Assembly (NCBI GenBank): GCA_019677205.1
Contig: JAAMXY010000389.1
Location: 1 to 12,088 of the forward strand
DNA from: Pinguiococcus pyrenoidosus
Taxonomy: Eukaryota > Sar > Pinguiophyceae > Pinguiochrysidales > Pinguiochrysidaceae
Length of the DNA stretch: 12,088 nucleotides
Direction of reading: 5' to 3'
The position numbers were made by a program, and so were the translations under genes. The notes beneath the pieces were generated by a model, which worked only from the letters and a program-made list of their open reading frames with translations, did no database searches and had not been told where the DNA came from. Positions 1 to 7,359 of this stretch are shown one piece after another (positions within the stretch are counted from its first letter, which is position 1; every line of letters starts with the position of its first letter).

Positions 1-69
1 CCTAACCCTAACCCTAACCCTAACCCTAACCCTAACCCTAACCCTAACCCTAACCCTACTCCTAACCCT
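1..69. repeat. Telomeric repeat tract, (CCCTAA)n
   Basis: About eleven tandem copies of CCCTAA start at the first base, and the inner end is degenerate (a CCCTACT variant near 54-60, then CCTAACCCTT). On the other strand this is TTAGGG, the telomere repeat of vertebrates, fungi and many protists. The C-rich strand at the 5' edge is the orientation expected for a left chromosome end. The tract is short, so it may be the trimmed end of an assembly rather than the full telomere. Unique sequence begins directly after it, with no visible subtelomeric satellite. Confidence 0.97.
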
Positions 70-246
70 TCTTTTCATGCGCCAAACATGAAAAGGCGCC
101 ATTCTGCCGAGCTTTCAGAGTAGATATCGCAGGCAAAGTTTGGAAATATTATACCACTTATCTTGACATTGTATATGTTTTTTTCAAAAATCAGATGCTC
201 ACCGATGCCAACATCCGGCGGCGCATGACGAACTATTGCATCCCAG

Positions 247-933
247 ATGGGCGCATGTATATCCCAGGTGAAGGCCACCATTAATGTGTTTCCTCGCATC
301 CAGTGGGAACCGGAGGCGGCACCGGACAAGTTCTTCGAGTTGACTGATGATGAAATTGGGGAGAAATGCTGCAACCTTTCTCTCGTAGATGGCGAATGCG
401 AAGCGGATTGGGAGCGCCGCCTTCGAGACCATCCGAGGCTGAAGACAATGTGGCATCCTTGTCTCTGCATTGCTGTACTCTATCCCAATCTCTTCTTCGC
501 CCTTGATGTCAAGCTTAAGAGCGACATGAAGTTTGTAAAGAGCCTGCTCGTGGAACTGAAGGAGCGACATACCCTACCTGTGTTTGATCACGGCAAGCTG
601 GTGGACCATGAGGTACTTGCGATGGGTCTTGTCGAGCTGCTGGGCGAGGACATGGACACGGCAATCGCGCTTGGGAGGATCTACATTCCGGAGAAGCTGC
701 TGAACTCGGTGGACTTTGCTCTGGCGGTCTTTGACATCTGGCCAGATGGGTACCCCTATCTTCAGCTCTTTGGTCAGGACCCCTGCGGAGACGAGGATGT
801 TGTGATGAAGGCGTGTATCGCGTGTATCCAGAACTTTGACTTTGCGACGGCAGACCTGCGAAACGATCAATGGTTTCGCACCGATGTGATTCGCGCTCAC
901 AACGAAGCGAATGCCACGAGCCCTGCGGTGTGA
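247..933 (+). CDS. Hypothetical protein, 228 aa, telomere-proximal
   Basis: I do not recognise this protein with confidence. The frame is open from a TGA at 226-228, so the ATG at 247 is the first possible start, and it ends in TGA at 931-933. It has no signal peptide and no clear membrane segment. Its composition is that of a soluble globular protein, rich in acidic and hydrophobic residues with several Trp and Cys. The C-terminal part (DEDVVMKACIACIQNF, then ADLRNDQ) loosely resembles the D-x-x-V...A...L-x-x-D rhythm of DUF4116-type repeats found in algal proteins. This is a weak resemblance seen by eye. The N-terminus MGACIS has Gly2 and Ser6 with Cys4, the pattern of an N-myristoylation site with a neighbouring palmitoylatable Cys, so membrane attachment is possible if this start is right. 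An unrecognised upstream exon cannot be excluded, because the coding-like stretch begins only ~180 bases from the telomere. Confidence 0.65.
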   Translation: MGACISQVKATINVFPRIQWEPEAAPDKFFELTDDEIGEKCCNLSLVDGECEADWERRLRDHPRLKTMWHPCLCIAVLYPNLFFALDVKLKSDMKFVKSLLVELKERHTLPVFDHGKLVDHEVLAMGLVELLGEDMDTAIALGRIYIPEKLLNSVDFALAVFDIWPDGYPYLQLFGQDPCGDEDVVMKACIACIQNFDFATADLRNDQWFRTDVIRAHNEANATSPAV

Positions 934-983
934 CTTGTTGAAAGGATGAGGAGGCCGAAGATTAGGTACTCTTTGTTCCGTGA

Positions 984-1403
984 TGTCTATCTACGCCGGA
1001 AGCGGATTTTCACCGACAAAACGAGGAGGAGACCTGCTTTGGAGAAGGTTGGACAGAAGCGGTACCGAAGACAAGAGCAGACCGAAAGCGGCGGCAGCTC
1101 AGGAGGGTGAGTGACGAAAAGGGGGATGTTCTATCTTTGGTGCGTGCCGCTGTCCGACTCTCAGGTGGCTGAAGCTTGGCATGTCGTCCCTACGGCAAGT
1201 GTTGCCAAGGGAGACCTAGTAGTAGTGAAGTGGGCGAAGGAAGAGTCAGAATGGATCCAGTTTTACATTGGGCGCGTCAAAAAGCGTGTGTAGTGTCCGC
1301 GGCGAGGAAAGGAAAGTCGCAGGAATGGGTAGCTGTAGAATCTGGCGATGAGACGCTCAAGAACTTCGACATGTCCCGCGTCACCAGTCACCAAGAGAAG
1401 TAG
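984..1403 (+). pseudogene. Decayed coding remnant in repeat arm 1 (tudor/chromo-like fragment)
   Basis: The translated arm keeps protein-like sequence in changing frames. Frame 3 is open from 984 and encodes a basic stretch containing ADRKRRQLRRVSDEK. Near 1131-1140 the arm is two bases shorter than its partner, which shifts the frame. Frame 1 then reads VPLSDSQVAEAWHV and KGDLVVVKWAKEESEWIQFY until a TAG at 1291-1293. A third frame holds QEWVAVESGD and ETLKNFDMSRV. The pattern G-D-L-V-V-V-K-W followed by Q-F-Y-I-G-R-V suggests a small SH3-like barrel such as tudor or chromo domains, which also occur at the ends of transposon proteins. This is suggested by shape only. Some frame changes could be introns, but the frameshift relative to the partner and the stop argue for a dead copy. 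The family is not identified. Confidence 0.55.
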
Positions 1404-1517
1404 CGTCGGAGCATGAAGAAGGGATGCCAAAAGGCTTTTGAAGACCCCGCTTGTTCTCTCCATGCTGTCTTCGATTCGCATCTCATTGCCACTCTACAAC
1501 ATGCGTTGCCACCGCTT
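1019..1517 (+). repeat. Inverted repeat arm 1 (~500 bp, partner at 9849-10363)
   Basis: This segment matches the reverse complement of 9849-10363 almost throughout. Matching starts around GAGGAGACCTGCTT and stops after GCCACCGCTT at 1517, where the flanks diverge. By eye the identity is about 90 percent, with substitutions and several small indels. The partner has 9 extra bases after the GGCGAT near 1350, and a further 7-base insertion where GTCACCA is repeated near 1392. The arms are too diverged to be freshly made. They lie about 8.3 kb apart and enclose the kinase fragment, the channel gene and the protease-like gene. The arms carry parts of a gene rather than recognisable transposon ends. 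No target-site duplication was apparent. Confidence 0.92.
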
Positions 1518-1572
1518 GTAGCCTTTGGCACATGGCCCAATGGAAGATCAGCACAAGGACACTTAACTAGGC

Positions 1573-2160
1573 TTACAAGATGTTTCTCTCCGCGATGCAT
1601 TGCTCATTGTACTGCCGTAGGTTTGTTAAAAAGTCCGTCAACTCCTCGGATGGGTATAGTTCCTCGTACGACGTGGCCTTCAGGGCTGTCGACAGAAGAT
1701 CTCTATGGACACTGTACCTATCTGCTGGCTTGAACTCGAGGCATCTGTTGCGAATTGGTTGGAGCTCAGAGACTGCTTCAGGCAAAGGAATCCGCTGTGG
1801 TGGCAACTCATATCCCTCGCCGCAGAGCTCCCGGAGGTCTATCTCCGTGCAGAACAGCGAGAAGCAGGCTTCATTCATGACCAGACCGACGCTGAAATAG
1901 TCGCTCTCGAAGGAATACTGGATACGTCTCTTCTTCCTTGGTGGCTCTTCCGGTGCCATCTGCTGCACCATCTGTGGTACCACCTCCGGTGCCATGTACA
2001 AGGGTGTCCCAACGTGGGGAGTTTTCAGACTGAGAGGACTCCCACTACACTCTCGGGCAACTCCAAAATCACAAAACTTCACTTGAAGAGGTCTCTCGGC
2101 CCCAGGAGCAGCAAACATAAGAAGGTTCTCCGGCTTGATGTCTCGATGGAGCCACTCCAC
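1573..2160 (-). pseudogene. Protein kinase C-lobe fragment, 5'-truncated
   Basis: Read on the minus strand, this stretch holds the whole C-lobe of a Ser/Thr-type protein kinase in the right order. It has the catalytic loop HRDIKPENLL (near 2150-2118), the Mg-binding DFG in KFCDFGVAREC, the activation-segment end GTPLYMAPE, a subdomain IX equivalent around SDYFSVGLVMNE, and the subdomain XI Arg in PADRYS. It ends with a normal stop at 1573-1575. The insertion after APE is basic (PPRKKRR) and looks like a nuclear localisation signal. The N-lobe is absent: there is no glycine loop, no VAIK lysine and no alpha-C glutamate. Directly upstream, the minus-strand frame is simply the antisense of ankyrin repeats. 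The fragment cannot bind ATP in the usual way and has no start of its own. It is best read as a broken gene joined to the channel gene. I infer loss by subtelomeric recombination. Confidence 0.88.
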
Positions 2161-5100
2161 ATAGCAGCAGAGAATGGCCACGTGGAGGTGGTGCAAGCCT
2201 TGCTAGACCGTGGGGCCGACAAGGAGGCTGTAGACAACGATGGATGGACGCCACTCCACATTTCAGCTCAGAATGGCCACCGGGAGGTGGTGCAAGCCTT
2301 GCTAGAGCGTGGGGCCGACAAAGAGGCTGTCGAGAACAGCTCTGGAGCGACGGCACTCCACATTGCAGCTGCGAATGGCCACCTAGGGGTGGTGCAAGCT
2401 TTCCTAGATCGCGGGGCCGATAAGGAGGCTGCGGACAAGGATGGATGGACGCCACTCTACTTTGCAGCTGCGAATGGCCACCTGGAGGTGGTGCAATTCT
2501 TGCTAGACCGTGGGGCCGACAAGGAGGCTGCGAGCAAAGATGGATGGACGCCGCTTCACATTGCCACTGAGCACAGCCATATCGACGTCGTGTCGCACCT
2601 ATTAGAGGCGGGTGGCAGCGACGAAGCCCGTACGAATGCAGGGTTGACTCCATTGCATCTTGCTGCCAAAAAGAACGACAAGGTCACGGTTGAGTGTCTT
2701 CTCGCGAGGAAAGCTAAGGTCAATGCTCTTTCAGACGGGAAGGAAACTCCGCTGCTACTGGCGGCTCGGCAGGGCCATGCAGACATGGTGACGCTTCTGA
2801 TAGCAAATGAAGCACACATCGAAGCACGGGACGTGCATGGAGACACTCCACTTCATGCTGCCGCGGCTGCCAACAAGGTAGATGTCATATCCAGGCTCTT
2901 GGAGAAGAAAGGCAGCACCGAGAGCTTGAACGGCAGTGACGCAACGCCATTGTGGGTGGCAGCGAGGGCTGGAAGCTTTGATGCTGTCTCGGCTTTGGTC
3001 ACACGTGGCGCAAAGCTGGACGCGACCAATCGCTACGGCTCGACGGCGCTGCATGCAGCCGCACACAACGGTGAGTTGGACACGGTCAAACATCTCGTGG
3101 GGCTCGGGGCCAACGTTGAAGGTGGACAGACACACTCGAACGAGCAGCCAAACCACAGCGAGCACCAGAGTGTCGTGCATCAAATGCGTAATGATGGCGC
3201 GGACGTGACCTCGTTGAATCCGCAGCTTGGGTGGACGGAGCTGCATCTCGAGGCGGCGGTTGGCTCGGAAGCAGATGTGAAACGCCTTTTAGAACATCGA
3301 CTGAATCCCTCCAAGCGCGACGTGGGGGGAAACACGCCGCTGATCCTTGCATGCATGCAAGGACGAGTGGAGATTGCAGAGATCCTCCTCGATCACAAGT
3401 CCGACGTCGAGGCCGTCGACGAGAAGGGGCGGACCGCATTGTATCACTGTGTCCTCAAAGGATTTGTTGAGCTCGCATCGCTTCTCGTAAAACACGGAGC
3501 GAATCCGAAAGCGATGAGCAAGGAAGGGCTGACGCCTCTGACACTTGCGAGGAAGAAGGGGATGGCCCCGATGCACAGTTTGCTGCAAGGCGCAGTCGGA
3601 AGGCGAAGAGAACCCTCCACGTCTAGCATCTTGGATGAGCTTCCAAAGAATGAGGTAGTGACGGGGAACGCCAAGTCGCCGGAACTGCTAAAAGCAGGAA
3701 GCAGGAACCAAGTAGGGCCCTCGGAGTCTGACATGTTGGATGGCAATCCCGTGAAGGAAGGAGAGAAAATTCAAAGATTGTCCCTGCATTCAGAGAAGGC
3801 ACTTGAGGAATGCAAATCAAGCATGCGCGAAGAGATGGAGCGCCAACTGAGCACGGGTCCAACAGGCAAGCGCCAGAAAAGTGTTCGCCGCAATAGTGCT
3901 GGACAGCTCGGAAAAGTACCCAGCGTAGCGCGTTTGAGATCCGCATCCAGTCGCCTCCAGGGACCAGCAAAGCAGCTCTTTGAAGCTGCCGCAGATGGTG
4001 ATGTTGACAAAGTCCACTGCATTCTAAATGCTCATCCGAATGATCACAAGACGATGCTCTCATGGGAGGATCCGGATGAGAAGATCACGGTGGCTCAGAA
4101 GGCGTACGGCACGACGAAGGAGCAAATCCACATCTGCCACTTGTTTGCGCAAGCGGGTGCCAACATGGATTTTCTACTCGAGAAAGGCTGGACGCCTCTT
4201 CACGTCGCTGCTGCGTCGGGTGATCTTCCCAAAATGAACGAACTTCTAGATGCAAAGGTAGACACTGATGCAGTGCACGAAAATGACGGGCAATGGAGCC
4301 CGCTTGATTATGCCGCGACGTGGGGTCAGCCCGAGGCCGCGCAACTACTGCTCGAGCGTGGTGCGAAGATTGAAGGGGTTGCCTCCTCGGGGTTCACCCC
4401 ACTTCACAGCAGCTGCCTGTGGGAGTGGCCAGGGGTCACTGGGGTGTTGCTCGAGCACGGTGCAAACGTGAACGCGGTGACTACAGCAGAAGATTGCGTA
4501 GGGGGCACCCCGCTCCACCTCGCAGCAAGGAATTCGGAAGGTGGAAACGTTGCCCTGCTCCTTGCCCAGGGTGCAAACATCAAAGCCATGTCGGACGAGG
4601 GAGACGCCTTGAAGATTGCCATCGACAACAAGAAACCGAATGTGGTGGTTGTGCTCTTGCAGCATCTCGCCAAAAGCTGGGGTCCGTCGAGGCAGGCGAC
4701 TCCCCTTCTCGCTGCCGCGGTGAACAATCACTTGGACGTTGTGCGCTTCCTCTTGGACCAAGGTGGCAATGTCGCAGCAGCAAACTGCCACCCGAACGTT
4801 GTCAAATGCCTAAAGGAACAACCGGCCTTCCGAGACGCCACGGAAGAAGACCTCAAGGATAACAACAGACTGAAGTTCCTGAAGGAATTCCATAACCGCA
4901 AAATCGAATCTGAAGCGTACGAGGCAGCTCTTTCCCAAGGTAAGACAACCGAGCAAGAGGAAATGCTGTGGACTCGTGCAAAAGGCTTCCCAGAGATCTT
5001 GGAGTTCCGTTCCCACGAGATGGAGCTCCTTTCTTCTCTCCCGATCGTGCGCAACTGTGTGAATCACATCTTGCGTGTCCCACGCGTGGCGCTTGTTGTC

Positions 5101-6627
5101 GTTCTTGATGGAAGCGTGCTGTTCGCGCTGATCGTACTTTACGTAGCAAGCTCCTGGCTCTTTCAACACGAAGGGCCGCTCACCAAGATGGACTTCGGGC
5201 TGGCTTCCGGTCTCATCCTCTGCGGGACTTACACGCTTTTACGAGAATGCGTACAAGCAGCTGTCATGTACAAGCTTGGGGTGCTGGTGTCGATGGTGAC
5301 GAGCGTGTGGAATTGGATCGACGTCCTGAGTGCCGCGTCTGCCTTCGTCTTGGCCGGCATGGGGCTCGCGGGCGAAGATCTCACCACCACGTCGACATTT
5401 CGACTCGTTGCGGCCTTTGGCGCAGTCCCGATCTGGGGTCAGGTTCTCGGGTATGTCAAGGTGCTGAGCAAGGACTTTGCGACCTTCGTGATGGCCCTTT
5501 TGCAAATCGCGAAAGATCTGCGTAGCTTTCTCGTCGTACTGGGTATCGTGTTACTCCTCTTCACGAATCTGTTGTTTGTCGTGTCGCACCCGCGCACGGA
5601 TGGGTCATTTGGCGATGAAGAGGACGAAGAGCCCTTTCGTACCGTGTGGGAAGCCTTGCTCACGAGCTACCGCATGTTCTTCGGAGACTTCGACCGAGAC
5701 TGGTTCGCAGCAGCACCGGACGAGGTGTCCCGGCAGTTTACCGTGTTGACGTTCGCGGCCTTTCTTCTGGTTCTCAATATTCTTCTGCTAAATGTCCTGA
5801 TTGCCGTCGTGAATAACAGCTACCAGTCTTCCACGAAGAAGTCCCTTCGCCTCTTCTACCGAGCCCGGCTGGAGCTGGCAGCGGAGCTGCAGGCTCTGCT
5901 TGATGTTGACTTTTCGAAAAGCGCGGACTCCAAGTCTGCGGGGACCTTTCTCCACGAGGCTATCCTAGACCGTTGCGTGCAGCTTCTGCTACTCGAACCG
6001 AAACGCGTGACCGATCGCCTGTCGCCAGAAGCCCAGCAATATGACGACAGGCTTGATCTTTACAACTCGCGGAAGAAGAAGCTGAGGAGGGTTTTCTACG
6101 TACTTCTGTTTCCAGTGCTCCTTCCCGTGCTCTTTCTCGATGGTCTGACCTGGTTGCTTCTGCGATATGCGTTCAAGGACTCGGGAAAGTCCCAGACGGA
6201 CGACAGCTCACAGAAGGAAGATCTGCTCGCTGTTCAGGAGACTGTTGATGAGAAGATGGGTTCGTTCGAGGCGAAAGTTGACTCCCTGGAATCGACTGTT
6301 GGCTTTCTCAAGGTGAATACGGCCTCTCTCGAGGCAAATATGGCTTCTCTCGAGGCGAACATGGGTTCTCTCGAGGCGAACATGATCTCTCTCGAGACGA
6401 ACATGATCTCTCTCGAGGCGAACATGACCTCTCTTGACGGGAAACTTAGCTTTCTCAAGGACGACATCGGCGAGAAATTTTACCGTTTGGAGCAGTTAGT
6501 AACTCCTCTCAAGGCGCAAAGTCCAAAGTCTGGCCAGGAAGAATTGGATGCGCCAAAGGAAGAAGAGGGCAAGAAAGAGAATGACGCTGGGGATGAAGCT
6601 CCTTTCGCGCCGACAACGACAGAATAA
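1705..6627 (+). CDS. Ankyrin-repeat TRP-like cation channel with C-terminal coiled coil
   Basis: One uninterrupted frame of 1640 codons. Residues 1-147 are only the antisense of the kinase fragment. Ankyrin homology starts at Met148 (base 2146), so a 1493-residue protein from 2146 is the conservative model. About fourteen ankyrin repeats cover residues 148-628. A charged linker follows to ~750, then about seven weaker repeats to ~1030 and a pre-channel linker. The channel domain has six hydrophobic helices: ~1129-1152, 1163-1180, 1203-1220, 1233-1250 (a poorly charged S4), 1272-1297 and 1347-1370. The pore loop reads SYRMFFGDFD, and the last helix LVLNILLLNVLIAVVNNSY is typical of TRP channels (TRPA, TRPV and polycystin relatives). 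An acidic turret, GDEEDEE, precedes the pore. A further hydrophobic segment lies at 1463-1489, then a heptad coiled coil (~1508-1600) and an acidic tail. The likely role is a non-voltage-gated cation channel of a cell membrane, probably tetrameric. Its gating stimulus cannot be read from sequence. Confidence 0.9.
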   Translation: MDTVPICWLELEASVANWLELRDCFRQRNPLWWQLISLAAELPEVYLRAEQREAGFIHDQTDAEIVALEGILDTSLLPWWLFRCHLLHHLWYHLRCHVQGCPNVGSFQTERTPTTLSGNSKITKLHLKRSLGPRSSKHKKVLRLDVSMEPLHIAAENGHVEVVQALLDRGADKEAVDNDGWTPLHISAQNGHREVVQALLERGADKEAVENSSGATALHIAAANGHLGVVQAFLDRGADKEAADKDGWTPLYFAAANGHLEVVQFLLDRGADKEAASKDGWTPLHIATEHSHIDVVSHLLEAGGSDEARTNAGLTPLHLAAKKNDKVTVECLLARKAKVNALSDGKETPLLLAARQGHADMVTLLIANEAHIEARDVHGDTPLHAAAAANKVDVISRLLEKKGSTESLNGSDATPLWVAARAGSFDAVSALVTRGAKLDATNRYGSTALHAAAHNGELDTVKHLVGLGANVEGGQTHSNEQPNHSEHQSVVHQMRNDGADVTSLNPQLGWTELHLEAAVGSEADVKRLLEHRLNPSKRDVGGNTPLILACMQGRVEIAEILLDHKSDVEAVDEKGRTALYHCVLKGFVELASLLVKHGANPKAMSKEGLTPLTLARKKGMAPMHSLLQGAVGRRREPSTSSILDELPKNEVVTGNAKSPELLKAGSRNQVGPSESDMLDGNPVKEGEKIQRLSLHSEKALEECKSSMREEMERQLSTGPTGKRQKSVRRNSAGQLGKVPSVARLRSASSRLQGPAKQLFEAAADGDVDKVHCILNAHPNDHKTMLSWEDPDEKITVAQKAYGTTKEQIHICHLFAQAGANMDFLLEKGWTPLHVAAASGDLPKMNELLDAKVDTDAVHENDGQWSPLDYAATWGQPEAAQLLLERGAKIEGVASSGFTPLHSSCLWEWPGVTGVLLEHGANVNAVTTAEDCVGGTPLHLAARNSEGGNVALLLAQGANIKAMSDEGDALKIAIDNKKPNVVVVLLQHLAKSWGPSRQATPLLAAAVNNHLDVVRFLLDQGGNVAAANCHPNVVKCLKEQPAFRDATEEDLKDNNRLKFLKEFHNRKIESEAYEAALSQGKTTEQEEMLWTRAKGFPEILEFRSHEMELLSSLPIVRNCVNHILRVPRVALVVVLDGSVLFALIVLYVASSWLFQHEGPLTKMDFGLASGLILCGTYTLLRECVQAAVMYKLGVLVSMVTSVWNWIDVLSAASAFVLAGMGLAGEDLTTTSTFRLVAAFGAVPIWGQVLGYVKVLSKDFATFVMALLQIAKDLRSFLVVLGIVLLLFTNLLFVVSHPRTDGSFGDEEDEEPFRTVWEALLTSYRMFFGDFDRDWFAAAPDEVSRQFTVLTFAAFLLVLNILLLNVLIAVVNNSYQSSTKKSLRLFYRARLELAAELQALLDVDFSKSADSKSAGTFLHEAILDRCVQLLLLEPKRVTDRLSPEAQQYDDRLDLYNSRKKKLRRVFYVLLFPVLLPVLFLDGLTWLLLRYAFKDSGKSQTDDSSQKEDLLAVQETVDEKMGSFEAKVDSLESTVGFLKVNTASLEANMASLEANMGSLEANMISLETNMISLEANMTSLDGKLSFLKDDIGEKFYRLEQLVTPLKAQSPKSGQEELDAPKEEEGKKENDAGDEAPFAPTTTE
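2149..2560 (+). repeat. 99-bp tandem repeats encoding ankyrin units
   Basis: The first ankyrin units are near-identical as DNA, not only as protein. The anchor GCCACTCCACAT (with small changes) recurs at 2151, 2250, 2352, 2451 and 2550. The spacings are 99, 102, 99 and 99 bases, the 102 reflecting one extra codon (SSGAT instead of DGWT). Phrases such as GAGGTGGTGCAAGCCTTGCT and GGGGCCGACAAGGAGGCT repeat almost exactly. Repeats further downstream are much more diverged. This points to recent tandem expansion or gene conversion at the 5' edge of the array, next to the kinase junction. Confidence 0.93.
6277..6444 (+). repeat. 21-bp minisatellite encoding a heptad coiled coil
   Basis: Inside the channel gene, a 21-base unit (GCTTCTCTCGAGGCGAACAT and variants) repeats from 6319 to 6444. 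Two older, diverged units lie just before it. Each unit encodes seven residues of the form M-x-S-L-E-A-N, which places Leu and Met at alternating core positions of a coiled coil. One DNA unit equals one heptad, so gain or loss of units lengthens or shortens the coil without breaking its register. A C-terminal coiled coil commonly assists tetramer assembly in TRP channels; whether it does so here is inference. Confidence 0.9.
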
Positions 6628-6633
6628 ACAGCC

Positions 6634-6793
6634 TTAAGGGCCTTCGCGCCTTCGGATCCAATCGTCTTTATCGTACTTGTCGCCCTTCTTGTAAAGCCAG
6701 GAAACGCCATCAGGTGCCTTCTTTCCTCGGCCACGTTCATGCTCTCTCCAGCACCTCACGATTGCGATTTTGCCCGACTTGGGATTTTGGATG
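6634..6793 (-). CDS. Possible last exon of an unidentified minus-strand gene
   Basis: On the minus strand a protein-like frame ends in TAA at 6636-6634, only six bases past the channel stop. Phrases include SGKIAIVRCWREHERGRG, and KAPDGVSWLYKKGDKYDKDD followed by WIRR. This mix of Trp, Lys, Asp and Gly is unlike translated noise, and the third codon positions favour G or C. A plausible 3' splice site (TTTGGTCAG) lies just upstream, with the exon beginning at 6793. I could not find a convincing preceding exon between 6794 and 7200. A second minus-strand frame covering 6737-7042 is open but carries no recognisable motif. This may therefore be an isolated exon remnant, another truncated gene piece, or chance. 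It matches no family I recognise. Confidence 0.28.
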
Positions 6794-6844
6794 CTGACCA
6801 AACCTGGGACGGGTCACCACTGCCACGAATTCCCCCGTCGTGCA

Positions 6845-6866
6845 TGATCGATCATATGATCGATCA
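6845..6866. repeat. 22-bp perfect palindrome
   Basis: The half-site TGATCGATCAT is followed at once by its exact reverse complement, giving a 22-base palindrome without a spacer. It contains two ATCGAT cores. It lies in intergenic DNA, about 660 bases before the protease-like gene. It could be a site for a dimeric DNA-binding protein or simply a (GATC)-rich accident. Nothing else in the sequence distinguishes these. Confidence 0.85.
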
Positions 6867-7202
6867 CTCGGAAACTTGGGCAACTCAGAACGGGCGAACA
6901 CTGCAGCGGACTGTTGACTGTTGGCACCTTCTCCTCTCGCTGTCTGGCCACAATTATCCACAAGGAAACCAAGAGCCGATTCTTGAATATGACGAATCAG
7001 CGCGCCGGAAATGATTCCCGTCCATGGAATGATGAAATTCATTGGACAATGACACTCGTTATCAGTGGAAGTCTATCGAAATCGAACGAGTTGTCGGAAC
7101 ACCTTCTACGATTCACCAGTCGTGGAGATGTAGCGTCCACCGCGTTGGAATTCTGAATTATTGGAGACGCGGCGAGACTTTCAATTCCATTGGCCGAACG
7201 AT

Positions 7203-7359
7203 GAAAGCTGGCTCTTTCCACACGCCTTGCACTAGCATCCTTCATTGTGGCGAAGACTGGCGAGACTTCGAAGCTCATTTGTCGAATGCTGAGACAGGAA
7301 GTTACGGGTGCTGAAGCTGACTCCTTCCAAATGCCTTGAATGCTTCATTGTGGCGAAGT
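7203..7359 (+). repeat. Short direct duplication upstream of the protease-like gene
   Basis: The segment at ~7203-7255 (GAAAGCTGGCTCTTTCCACA, later TTCATTGTGGCGAAG) recurs at ~7313-7359 (TGAAGCTGACTCCTTCCAAA, later TTCATTGTGGCGAAG). The copies are about 50 bases each and 110 bases apart. A small deletion in the second copy removes part of the middle. They share 15 identical bases at the right end. The copies lie in the 5' flank of the gene beginning at 7525 and look like an old local duplication. Confidence 0.7.

Noticed and set aside
194-303. A possible first exon in another frame (ATG at 194, donor CAG/GTGAAG at 268) joined to the first gene
   Set aside because: The obvious acceptor at 302-303 gives a 36-base intron that does not bring the frames together. 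No other junction was convincing.
75-570. Two minus-strand open frames opposite the first gene (131 and 123 codons)
   Set aside because: They lie largely opposite the better-supported plus-strand frame and have no domain-like features. They are best explained as shadows.
1413-1733. Plus-strand 106-codon frame running from repeat arm 1 into the kinase region
   Set aside because: It crosses the arm boundary and the antisense of the kinase. The part after 1517 has no match in the partner arm, so it is not a conserved gene.
2069-2653. Long minus-strand frame opposite the ankyrin units
   Set aside because: It is a repetitive mirror of the 99-bp repeat and has no features of its own.
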